Source: DATIJJ01 sp039936115
Lineage (GTDB): Bacteria > Pseudomonadota > Gammaproteobacteria > DSM-16500
Length of the DNA: 5,342 nucleotides
NCBI GenBank assembly: GCA_039936115.1
Contig: JBDTIZ010000032.1
Location: 1 to 5,342 of the forward strand
Direction: 5' to 3'
The position numbers were made by a program, and so were the translations under genes. The notes beneath the pieces were generated by a model. That model did not search any database. It saw only the letters and a list, made by a program, of their open reading frames with translations, and was not told the DNA's origin. This document shows, piece by piece, positions 1 to 5,137 of this stretch (positions are counted from its first letter, which is position 1; each line of letters starts with the position of its first letter).

Positions 1-40
1 TTTATTTTTTTTAATGATTTTTTTATGTTTTTAATTCCAG
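1..40. other. T-rich intergenic tract
   Basis: The first 32 bases are almost entirely T with a few A and G, including runs of seven and eight T. No open frame crosses the window edge convincingly. It could be the tail of an intrinsic terminator for a gene left of the window, or simply low-complexity spacer before the repeat array. The edge prevents a choice. Confidence 0.4.
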
Positions 41-142
41 ACCCCGCAACAAGTGCGGGGTGACAGTGTGATATAAAGTGCGGGGTGACAGGGTGATGTA
101 AGTGCGGGGTGACAGGGTGATATAGAGTGCGGAGTGACAGTG
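41..142. repeat. Short tandem GTGCGGGGTGACA repeat array with a leading inverted arm
   Basis: Four copies of a 24-25 base unit start at 52, 77, 101 and 126. Each carries the core AGTGCGGGGTGACAG followed by a TGATRTA-like spacer. The last copy has one core substitution (GCGGAG) and loses the spacer. The first copy is preceded by the reverse complement of its core, giving an 8-base-pair stem ACCCCGCA (41-48) with TGCGGGGT (54-61) around a 5-base loop. The array therefore looks like half of a palindromic dispersed repeat that has expanded by tandem duplication. It is GC-rich against an AT-rich background and lies between genes. No run of T follows the hairpin on either strand, so it is not a standard terminator. 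Confidence 0.85.
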
Positions 143-166
143 GTTCGCCCTTACGGTTTTTTAGAT

Positions 167-211
167 AAAAAAAATCTCATTCTCTACGCAAATAGCTGTA
201 TAGAGAATGAG
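167..211 (-). terminator. Rho-independent terminator of the stress-protein gene
   Basis: The arms CTCATTCTCTA (176-186) and TAGAGAATGAG (201-211) are perfectly complementary over 11 bases around a 14-base loop, which can add a few inner pairs. Read on the minus strand, the stem is followed by A and then eight T (174 down to 167), the classical hairpin plus U-tract. It lies about 50 bases after the stop codon of the universal-stress-protein gene on the same strand. On the plus strand no U-tract follows the stem, so it should work in the minus direction only. Confidence 0.9.
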
Positions 212-262
212 GAATCGTTAGAGCAAACAACACTATTGGGAGATCACGGTAAAACCTAATCT

Positions 263-697
263 TTAAAGCGTAACCAAGCTACTAATGCTTCTAATGGGTG
301 TCGCACTATTACCTTTCTTAACAAACAAGAAAGATTTATGCAAATCCTGAATGCTTGTGCTGCTAGCCAGAATAAAATGCGTGTCCATTTTATTCGCCAG
401 ACGTAATACTTCAGTTTTAATTTTGCCTGTGATCAGCCATTGGTCTTTTTTGGCTATATCAAGAACTTGTCCTATCGCGGTCAAGGTTTGAGTCGCTTCT
501 TCATAATAGCGCTCAGCCAATAACACCATAGAAGGAATATTGAAATAACAAGTAGGTAAATGGGGGATAACATGAACCAGATTCAGCTTGATTTGTAATC
601 CCTGTTCTTTTGCCGACAGAAATGCTTCCTTGATTAAACCAATTTCGCTATCCGTTGTAGAATTTGTGACTAATAATATGTTTTTGTGTTCACCCAT
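263..697 (-). CDS. Universal stress protein, UspA-like (144 aa)
   Basis: This is a probable cytoplasmic universal stress protein with the single-domain length usual for the family (about 140-150 residues). The family dimerises and is induced by stasis, starvation or low oxygen. Visible signs are a first beta strand KNILLVTNST (residues 5-14), a second strand KLNLVHVIP (37-45) and a helix with YYEEA (64-68). The characteristic late segment is at 87-113, with W-L-I-x-x-G, then TEVLRLANKMD and the strand HFILASS. The glycine-rich ATP signature (G-2x-G-9x-G-S/T) that should follow is absent; residues 114-144 are serine-rich and unlike a typical C-terminus. The protein therefore resembles the non-ATP-binding UspA class, or is divergent at its end. 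The start is supported by AAGGGAG nine bases upstream of the ATG. The gene sits 240 bases downstream of a two-component pair on the same strand and ends in a strong terminator. The family call is fairly secure; the specific role is unknown. Confidence 0.72.
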   Translation of the reverse strand: MGEHKNILLVTNSTTDSEIGLIKEAFLSAKEQGLQIKLNLVHVIPHLPTCYFNIPSMVLLAERYYEEATQTLTAIGQVLDIAKKDQWLITGKIKTEVLRLANKMDTHFILASSTSIQDLHKSFLFVKKGNSATPIRSISSLVTL

Positions 698-842
698 GAC
701 TGCTTACTCCCTTACTGGTATTAGGTTTCCTATTTATTCGTTACCCTTTACTACTCACTTTTTAACGGGGGAACGCTCATGATCTCACTATTATTTGCTA
801 GGTGAAATTGGAGGAAACCAAGAGGGGAATCATCAGAGACCC

Positions 843-864
843 GTACAAATCCAAGGGTTTGTAC
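843..864. promoter_or_regulatory. Inverted repeat GTACAAA-N8-TTTGTAC, candidate operator
   Basis: The 7-base arms are perfectly complementary, and two further C-G pairs lie inside, so 9 of 11 positions match across the dyad axis. It is in the spacer after the response-regulator gene and about 145 bases upstream of the stress-protein start codon. NarL/FixJ-type regulators bind as dimers to inverted repeats, so this is a reasonable but untested site for the neighbouring regulator. It could equally be a hairpin in RNA. No T-run follows it on either strand, which argues against a terminator. Confidence 0.35.
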
Positions 865-899
865 TGAGGAGAATCAAGTGCAGTGGAGCAAGCTTACCC

Positions 900-919
900 A
901 ATCCATTTTTTCATGGATT
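900..919. other. Small hairpin just after the response-regulator stop
   Basis: AATCCAT (900-906) and ATGGATT (913-919) form a 7-base-pair AT-rich stem around a TTTTTC loop. It begins about 18 bases past the stop codon of the minus-strand regulator gene. In that direction the stem is followed by GGGTAAGC, not by a T-run, so it is at best a weak or processed 3' end. If it does not terminate, transcription could continue into the stress-protein gene. Confidence 0.4.
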
Positions 920-937
920 AAAAACACACAATGAAAG

Positions 938-1561
938 TTAATCTTCTGTCGTAGGTTCTTGCACGCCATTTGTTAATACAAGTTTTACAAGTTCAGGAAC
1001 AGATTTTACCGACATTTTTTTCATGACAGCAGCGCGATGCGCTTCGACTGTTTTTAAGGAAATTTTAAGTTCGGCTGAAATAACTTTATTTTGTTTTCCT
1101 GCGACAATACCTTGTAAAACCTGCACCTCGCGCGGAGAAAGCAGAGCAAATTTCGCTTCAGCTTGTGCATTCTCATGTTGTCTTTCACGATTGGTTTTAT
1201 CAAGACGTAATGCTTTGTTAATGCTTTCAAGCAGTACTTGATCATTAAACGGTTTTGTTAAAAAATCTACGGCACCGGCTTTCATCACACGAACAGCTAG
1301 CGGAACATCACCGTGACCGCTAATAAAAATAATCGGTAGCGTTGCGCCGCGGTCGTTCAATTTAAGTTGCAGCTCAGGCCCGCTCATGCCAGGCATACGC
1401 ACATCAAGCAAAATACAACCGTGCTGATCCGAATCATAAGAATCGAGAAAATCTTGCGCGCGTGTAAATGTTTTAGCTCTAAGACCAACAGATTCGATAA
1501 TCCAAGACAGTGATTCCACCATCGCCAAATCATCATCAACAACATAAACAATTGGATCCAT
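938..1561 (-). CDS. FixJ/NarL-type response regulator (207 aa)
   Basis: This is a cytoplasmic DNA-binding response regulator, the phosphate acceptor of the kinase encoded just upstream. The receiver domain spans about residues 3-120. The acidic pocket is D9-D10-D11, the phosphoacceptor is D53 in LLDVRMPGMSG, the switch serine is S81 in FISGHGD, and the conserved lysine is K103 in LTKPF. The segment from FISGHGD to LTKPF is typical of the FixJ/TodT/StyR group. After a charged linker (121-137), a LuxR-type helix-turn-helix fills residues 139-195, starting LSPREVQVLQ, with the recognition helix around SLKTVEAHRAAVMKKM. Total length matches FixJ (about 205 residues). The ATG is preceded by AGGAGGG, which overlaps the kinase stop. 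The targets are not visible from sequence; the dyad at 843-864 is one candidate. All catalytic residues are present, so it should be functional. Confidence 0.93.
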   Translation of the reverse strand: MDPIVYVVDDDLAMVESLSWIIESVGLRAKTFTRAQDFLDSYDSDQHGCILLDVRMPGMSGPELQLKLNDRGATLPIIFISGHGDVPLAVRVMKAGAVDFLTKPFNDQVLLESINKALRLDKTNRERQHENAQAEAKFALLSPREVQVLQGIVAGKQNKVISAELKISLKTVEAHRAAVMKKMSVKSVPELVKLVLTNGVQEPTTED

Positions 1562-1565
1562 AACA

Positions 1566-1572
1566 CCCTCCT
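1566..1572 (-). promoter_or_regulatory. Ribosome binding site overlapping the kinase stop codon
   Basis: On the minus strand AGGAGGG overlaps the TAG stop of the kinase (1571-1573) and lies four bases before the ATG of the response regulator (1559-1561). This is a near-perfect Shine-Dalgarno sequence in a 9-base gap. The layout predicts translational coupling, with regulator synthesis likely to exceed kinase synthesis because the kinase has a weaker AAGGA site nine bases from its start. Confidence 0.85.
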
Positions 1573-3151
1573 AAAAGATCGGTAGTATGAAGCGTATCCA
1601 GCTATGATTATTCGTGTTCGGGTTAATATTAAATTGACCACCATGAGCTTCAATGATTGAGCGGCAAATAGCAAGCCCCATGCCGCGGCCATTTGCTTTT
1701 GTTGTAAAGAATGGTTCAAATACTTTATGGACCATGTCTTTGGTAAAACCAGGACCTGTATCGCTGACTGTAATTTCAATAGAATTCGGATTAAGTGTTT
1801 TAGTTTGCAGTACTATTTTTCGTTGTCGCTGATCAATATTCTGCATTGCTTCGATAGCATTTTGAATCAGATTCAACATCACTTGTTGCACTTGAATGCG
1901 ATCAGCTGAAATCAATAAGACATCTTTATTCAATTCAAATTCAATTTTAGTTTTTGAACGATTTAAATCATTACGAATCAAGCTTACCGTTTCGCGAATT
2001 AAGCTATTAATTTTGCACGGTGTTTTAACCAATTGTCCTTTGCAAAAAAAGTTCTTTAAACGATGAATCACTTCACCCGCACGTTCTGCCTGCAGAACGG
2101 CTTTATTCATAATTTCGGCGAGTTGCGCGGGATCATGGCTATCTTTTTGTAAGTAACGCACACAACCTTGCGTGTAGTTGACTACAGCGGCTAATGGTTG
2201 ACTGATTTCATGCGCCATACCCGATGCCATTTCTTCCATCGTACTCAGACGAAAAACATGTGCTAATTGTTGTCCACGCAAACGTGCTTTTTTATCAAGA
2301 ACATGATCAGTCACATCGCGCGATGCAGATTGGATTTCGCGAATAATATTACTTCGTTCATCACGAATAATTCTAAAATTGCTTTCAAACCAGCGATAAT
2401 CGCCTTCTTTTCGGCGAATTCGATACGTGAGAATATAATAACTCGAAGCATCGCGACGTCGATTAAAGGCTTTTTTAAATTTACCAATATCATCATAATG
2501 CACAAATTTATTTGCACTCGTCCCAATTAATTCTTCTGGTGAATAACCTAGCGACAATTTGCAGGAAGGCGACACATAGAGATAGGTACCATCGGGCGCG
2601 TGACGTGAAATAATATCGGTTGCATTTTCCGCCAACAAATGAAATCGTAATTCACTTTCTCGTAAATTTTTTTCAAGTTGATCACACACAGCAAGACTGC
2701 GAACGAGTAACGCATTACTCATATAGAGCACTTCAAGACAGTCATTTAATTCTGAAGCGATTTTTTTATTCGTTTTATTTAATTCGACTTCCATCTGTTT
2801 ATAGAGCGAAACATTTTGGTGAGTGATCAATGCCAATGTTTTATTGGGATGAGCAGCATTATTGACTAAGACAGCAGATGTTCTGCAGGTGCCCGCTGTG
2901 CCGTTTTTTCGAAGAAACGGTGTTTCAGCAATCCATTTTTTTTGTTGCGGCAGGGTTTCTTGAATAATTTTGGGGAAAGGATGGTTTTGCTGATAAATAA
3001 TATTCAGCGATCGCCCGATGACTTCTTTTTTCGGGTAACCAAATAATCCAGTCGCGCCTTGGTTCCAGTCCACAATGCGGCCTGTTTTATCCAATAATAT
3101 GGCACTATCCGTAATCGCTTCAAATAAGGAACGTTGATCATCCGATATCAT
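1571..3151 (-). CDS. Soluble PAS-PAS sensor histidine kinase, FixL-like architecture (526 aa)
   Basis: This is a cytosolic sensor kinase that autophosphorylates on histidine and passes phosphate to the FixJ-type regulator encoded next. PAS domain 1 (about residues 6-116) has GRIVDWNQGATGLFGYPKKE. A helical linker, probably coiled coil, covers 117-168. PAS/PAC domain 2 (169-285) has SPSCKLSLGYSPEELIG and ends with REIQSASRDVTD. The dimerisation/phosphoacceptor helix carries H314 in MAHEISQPLAAVVNY. The ATPase domain shows the N box NLIQNAIEAM (N431), G1 DTGPGF (464-469), F box FEPFFTTK (478-485) and G2 GRGMGLAI (488-495). No hydrophobic membrane span is present. The order PAS-HisKA-ATPase plus a FixJ partner matches FixL, but I do not see a clear FixL haem-binding histidine motif, so oxygen sensing cannot be claimed. 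The start has AAGGA nine bases upstream and gives a sensible PAS N-terminus. Confidence 0.93.
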   Translation of the reverse strand: MISDDQRSLFEAITDSAILLDKTGRIVDWNQGATGLFGYPKKEVIGRSLNIIYQQNHPFPKIIQETLPQQKKWIAETPFLRKNGTAGTCRTSAVLVNNAAHPNKTLALITHQNVSLYKQMEVELNKTNKKIASELNDCLEVLYMSNALLVRSLAVCDQLEKNLRESELRFHLLAENATDIISRHAPDGTYLYVSPSCKLSLGYSPEELIGTSANKFVHYDDIGKFKKAFNRRRDASSYYILTYRIRRKEGDYRWFESNFRIIRDERSNIIREIQSASRDVTDHVLDKKARLRGQQLAHVFRLSTMEEMASGMAHEISQPLAAVVNYTQGCVRYLQKDSHDPAQLAEIMNKAVLQAERAGEVIHRLKNFFCKGQLVKTPCKINSLIRETVSLIRNDLNRSKTKIEFELNKDVLLISADRIQVQQVMLNLIQNAIEAMQNIDQRQRKIVLQTKTLNPNSIEITVSDTGPGFTKDMVHKVFEPFFTTKANGRGMGLAICRSIIEAHGGQFNINPNTNNHSWIRFILPIF

Positions 3152-3163
3152 TTGTCCAAATCC

Positions 3164-3192
3164 TTGGGTTAATCCTTATTTTGTAATAATAT
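3164..3192 (+). promoter_or_regulatory. Candidate sigma-70 promoter for the mpl operon
   Basis: TTGGGT (3164-3169) and TAATAT (3187-3192) are separated by 17 bases. The -10 matches consensus at four of six positions and the -35 only in TTG. An alternative extended -10, TG-T-AATAAT, lies at 3182-3190. Transcription would start near 3199, giving a leader of about 30 bases before the Mpl ATG at 3231. A direct repeat AATCCTT at 3159-3165 and 3171-3177 (12-base period) overlaps the -35 and could be a regulator site. The call rests on pattern only. Confidence 0.45.
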
Positions 3193-3216
3193 CACACTCT
3201 TCTATTAGCATGACAA
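3188..3216 (-). promoter_or_regulatory. Candidate sigma-70 promoter for the kinase-regulator operon
   Basis: Read on the minus strand, TTGTCA (3216-3211) matches the -35 consensus at five of six positions. After a 17-base spacer it is followed by GATATT (3193-3188), four of six for the -10; TATTAT two bases further on is an alternative. The start would fall near 3181, giving a leader of about 30 bases to the kinase ATG at 3149-3151. Its -10 lies on the same bases as the -10 of the opposing mpl promoter. Confidence 0.5.
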
Positions 3217-3219
3217 TCA

Positions 3220-3225
3220 GAGGAG
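3220..3225 (+). promoter_or_regulatory. Ribosome binding site that fixes the Mpl start at 3231
   Basis: GAGGAG lies five bases before the ATG at 3231. The in-frame ATG at 3210 has no Shine-Dalgarno sequence ahead of it and would add seven residues (MTIRGVQ) in front of the conserved Mpl N-terminus. The GAGGAG itself falls inside that putative extension, so the downstream start is strongly preferred. Confidence 0.88.
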
Positions 3226-3230
3226 TTCAG

Positions 3231-4601
3231 ATGCGCATCCATATCCTAGGTATATGCGGCACCTTTATGGCTGGAATCGCAGTACTGGCCAAACAAGCCG
3301 GACACGAAGTATCAGGCTCAGATCAAAATGTTTATCCACCGATGAGCACACAATTAGAATCACAAGGCATTACTTTATTAAGTGGCTTTGATCCGGCACA
3401 TATCGATTCATCCCTTGATTATGTCATTGTAGGCAATGTTATTAAGCGCGGCAACCCCGCGATGGAATATGTGATGGCACAAAACATTCCTTATTTATCA
3501 GGGCCTGAATGGCTGTTCAAGAATATCATTCAAAAACGCTGGGTTTTAGCCGTTTCTGGCACGCATGGCAAAACCACAACGACTAGCATGCTGGCTTGGT
3601 TATTGGAATCAGCGGGTTTAAATCCGGGGTTTTTAATTGGTGGTGTGCCTGAAAATTTTGGGGTATCGGCTCGAATCGGCTCTGATCCTTTTTTCGTGAT
3701 TGAAGCAGATGAATACGACAGTGCTTTCTTTGATAAACGTTCCAAGTTCATTCACTATCGACCAAAAACATTAATCCTAAATAACCTTGAATTTGATCAC
3801 GCCGATATTTTTCATGATTTAGAGGCCATCAAACAGCAATTTAGTTATTTACTGAGAACGGTGCCTGAAAATGGCCGGATTATTGTTCATGCTGAAGATA
3901 AGAATATTCCTGATGTCATAGAAAAAGGTTGTTGGACACCTGTCGTCAGCTTTGGTGGCAAATCGGGTTATTGGCAAGCACGTTTGATTAAAGAAGACGG
4001 CAGTTGCTTTGAAGTCTTACAAGACGGCGCGTCTGTTGGCCGTGTTAATTGGAATTTATTAGGTAAACATAATGTAGAAAATGCATTAGCAGCTTTGGCC
4101 GCCGCGGTGCACGCAGGTGTGCCGGCTGCGCATGGTACTTCGGCGCTGAGTTCTTTTAAAAATGTTAAACGGCGTATGGAAGTGAAAGGCCAGGTAAATG
4201 ACATTGTGTTATACGATGATTTTGCCCATCACCCAACGGCTATTATGACGACACTGGCAGGATTACGCGCTAAAATCGGTAAAAATACGCGTATTATAGT
4301 AGTATTGGAGTTTGGATCTTATACGATGCGTTCGGGTGTGCATAAAAATGCAATGACAGATGCATTGATTGATGCGGATATGGTGGTTTGCAAGCGCCCG
4401 GCTGCCGACTGGAATTTAAGTGAAATTCTCGAACAGATTCAAAAACCCACTTTATTATTTGATGATGTGGATACAATAGTTGATAATCTTGCGCCACAGT
4501 TAAAACCAGGGGATCAGGTTGTTGTAATGAGTAACTCAAGTTTTGGTAATATTCATCAAAAATTATTAACCGCGATTGAAACACTCAAAGTAGTTTCATA
4601 A
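3231..4601 (+). CDS. mpl: UDP-N-acetylmuramate:L-Ala-gamma-D-Glu-meso-DAP ligase (murein tripeptide ligase)
   Basis: This Mur-family ligase works in the cytoplasm in peptidoglycan recycling. It uses ATP to join the recovered tripeptide L-Ala-gamma-D-Glu-meso-diaminopimelate to UDP-MurNAc, bypassing MurC, MurD and MurE. From the ATG at 3231 it has 456 residues, close to E. coli Mpl (457). The N-terminal Rossmann domain begins MRIHILGICGTFMAGIAVLA, which is diagnostic for Mpl rather than MurC. The ATP P-loop is GTHGKTTTT (110-118). The central domain carries EADEYDSAFFDKRSKF (158-173) and LNNLEFDHADIF (183-194). LGKHNVENALAALAA (277-291) and RRMEVKG (314-320) lead into the C-terminal domain with YDDFAHHPTAI (328-338). 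The later segment VLEFGSYTMRSGV (358-370) differs from the EPRSNTM form that I recall for E. coli. It is the first gene of a tight plus-strand operon and is divergent from the kinase. No truncation or frameshift is seen. Confidence 0.96.
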   Translation: MRIHILGICGTFMAGIAVLAKQAGHEVSGSDQNVYPPMSTQLESQGITLLSGFDPAHIDSSLDYVIVGNVIKRGNPAMEYVMAQNIPYLSGPEWLFKNIIQKRWVLAVSGTHGKTTTTSMLAWLLESAGLNPGFLIGGVPENFGVSARIGSDPFFVIEADEYDSAFFDKRSKFIHYRPKTLILNNLEFDHADIFHDLEAIKQQFSYLLRTVPENGRIIVHAEDKNIPDVIEKGCWTPVVSFGGKSGYWQARLIKEDGSCFEVLQDGASVGRVNWNLLGKHNVENALAALAAAVHAGVPAAHGTSALSSFKNVKRRMEVKGQVNDIVLYDDFAHHPTAIMTTLAGLRAKIGKNTRIIVVLEFGSYTMRSGVHKNAMTDALIDADMVVCKRPAADWNLSEILEQIQKPTLLFDDVDTIVDNLAPQLKPGDQVVVMSNSSFGNIHQKLLTAIETLKVVS

Positions 4602-4615
4602 AAAAAGGTATTTTT

Positions 4616-4729
4616 ATGACACAGCATGAACAGCAAAGTGATGTAATAGTATTTACGTGGCATGGCGCCTTATTAGGGCTGGCTGCTTATTTTGTCGTTG
4701 CATTGATTGTGGCGGCAGTGTTCGTTTAA
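4616..4729 (+). CDS. Small single-pass membrane protein of unknown function (37 aa)
   Basis: This is a short open frame that is easily missed. It starts ATG-ACA-CAG and ends TAA at 4727-4729. It has an AAAAAAGG ribosome binding site seven bases before the ATG. The gap to the mpl stop is 14 bases and the gap to the apaG start is 9 bases, so it sits inside the operon like a real gene. The N-terminal 10 residues (MTQHEQQSDV) are polar and slightly acidic. Residues 11-37 are an almost unbroken hydrophobic stretch with W15, Y25 and many A, V and L, ending at the stop with no tail. G17 and G21 form a GxxxG helix-packing motif. No lysine or arginine is present, so topology cannot be set by the positive-inside rule. 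I do not recognise a family. It may be a small inner-membrane accessory protein; a link to cell-wall recycling is only inferred from position. Confidence 0.7.
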   Translation: MTQHEQQSDVIVFTWHGALLGLAAYFVVALIVAAVFV

Positions 4730-4738
4730 GAGGAAACA

Positions 4739-5137
4739 ATGAGAGACATTAAAATAAATATAAGTGCAATATCAACTTATTTACCAGAGCAATCATCACA
4801 AGAAAAACAACGATTTTTATGGACGTATGAAATTACCATAAGTAATCAAAGTGATACGATCGTACAACTGTTAAATCGCTTTTGGCATATCACTGATATG
4901 ACAGGCCATGTAGAAGAAGTGCGCGGACCCGGTGTTATCGGTTTGCAACCTATCATCAAACCAGAAAGCAAATTTGTTTACAGCAGTTTTTGTCAATTAA
5001 TGACACCTCAAGGGACGATGGAAGGTGATTATGCAATGCAAACGCTGGAAGAAGAACATTTCCTTGTGAAAATTCCGAAGTTTACGTTGAGCGCACCGAC
5101 GAGTGTGGGAGATATGTTTCGGTCTAGGCTACATTGA
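4739..5137 (+). CDS. apaG: ApaG (CO2+/Mg2+ efflux-associated protein) family protein (132 aa)
   Basis: This is a single-domain ApaG/DUF525 protein with a fibronectin-III-like beta fold. The cellular role is poorly defined; in enterobacteria the gene sits with apaH and ksgA and has been tied to Co2+/Mg2+ phenotypes. Recognisable landmarks are WTYEITISNQ (28-37), QLLNRFWHITD (43-53), the family motif GPGVIGLQPIIKP (63-75) and TPQGTMEGDYAM (89-100), then KIPKFTLSAPT (111-121). Two things are unusual. The usual P-G-E turn before the Y-x-S-G segment reads P-E-S with SSF. The protein also runs about eight residues (ending MFRSRLH) past the point where E. coli ApaG stops. AAGAGGA five bases upstream of the ATG supports the start. 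It follows the small membrane-protein gene by 9 bases, so it is probably the last gene of the mpl transcript. No apaH or ksgA is in the window. Confidence 0.93.
   Translation: MRDIKINISAISTYLPEQSSQEKQRFLWTYEITISNQSDTIVQLLNRFWHITDMTGHVEEVRGPGVIGLQPIIKPESKFVYSSFCQLMTPQGTMEGDYAMQTLEEEHFLVKIPKFTLSAPTSVGDMFRSRLH

Larger units (their letters stand above)
698..937. other. Gene-poor spacer between regulator and stress-protein genes
   Basis: This 240-base spacer has no gene that I can support. It holds the ribosome binding site of the stress-protein gene at its left end, a dyad at 843-864 and a weak hairpin at 900-919. On the plus strand a frame stays open from 783 to the stop at 939-941 (52 codons, no ATG). 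On the minus strand a frame stays open from 873 to 751 (40 codons, no good start). Both translations look somewhat protein-like but match no family I recognise. A decayed repeat or mobile-element remnant, or a structured RNA, are possibilities. I could not find a convincing sigma-70 promoter for the stress-protein gene here. Confidence 0.45.

Noticed and set aside
41..61. Hairpin ACCCCGCA/TGCGGGGT as a terminator
   Set aside because: No run of T follows the stem on either strand; the same core recurs as tandem copies, so it is part of a repeat.
52..142. CRISPR array
   Set aside because: The unit is only 24-25 bases with no separate unique spacers, so it is a simple tandem repeat, and no cas genes are nearby.
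588..782. Plus-strand open frame of 64 codons crossing the start of the stress-protein gene
   Set aside because: It is mostly antisense to that gene, has no ribosome binding site or recognisable motif, and stops soon after leaving it.
1054..1245. Minus-strand open frame of 63 codons inside the response-regulator gene
   Set aside because: It is an out-of-frame shadow of a well-defined receiver/LuxR protein and has no recognisable features.
2267..2530. Plus-strand open frame of 87 codons opposite the kinase
   Set aside because: It lies antisense to the second PAS domain, has no domain signal or ribosome binding site, and is explained by the codon use of the kinase.
1571..3151. Naming the kinase and regulator fixL and fixJ
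   Set aside because: The architecture fits, but no haem-binding histidine motif or nitrogen-fixation context is present, so the symbols would imply a function that is not supported.
3210..3230. An upstream ATG at 3210 as the Mpl start
   Set aside because: There is no ribosome binding site before it, it adds seven residues not expected in the family, and a strong GAGGAG sits five bases ahead of the ATG at 3231.
4294..4584. Minus-strand open frame of 96 codons opposite the end of mpl
   Set aside because: It is antisense to the conserved C-terminal domain of Mpl and has no family resemblance, so it is a shadow frame.
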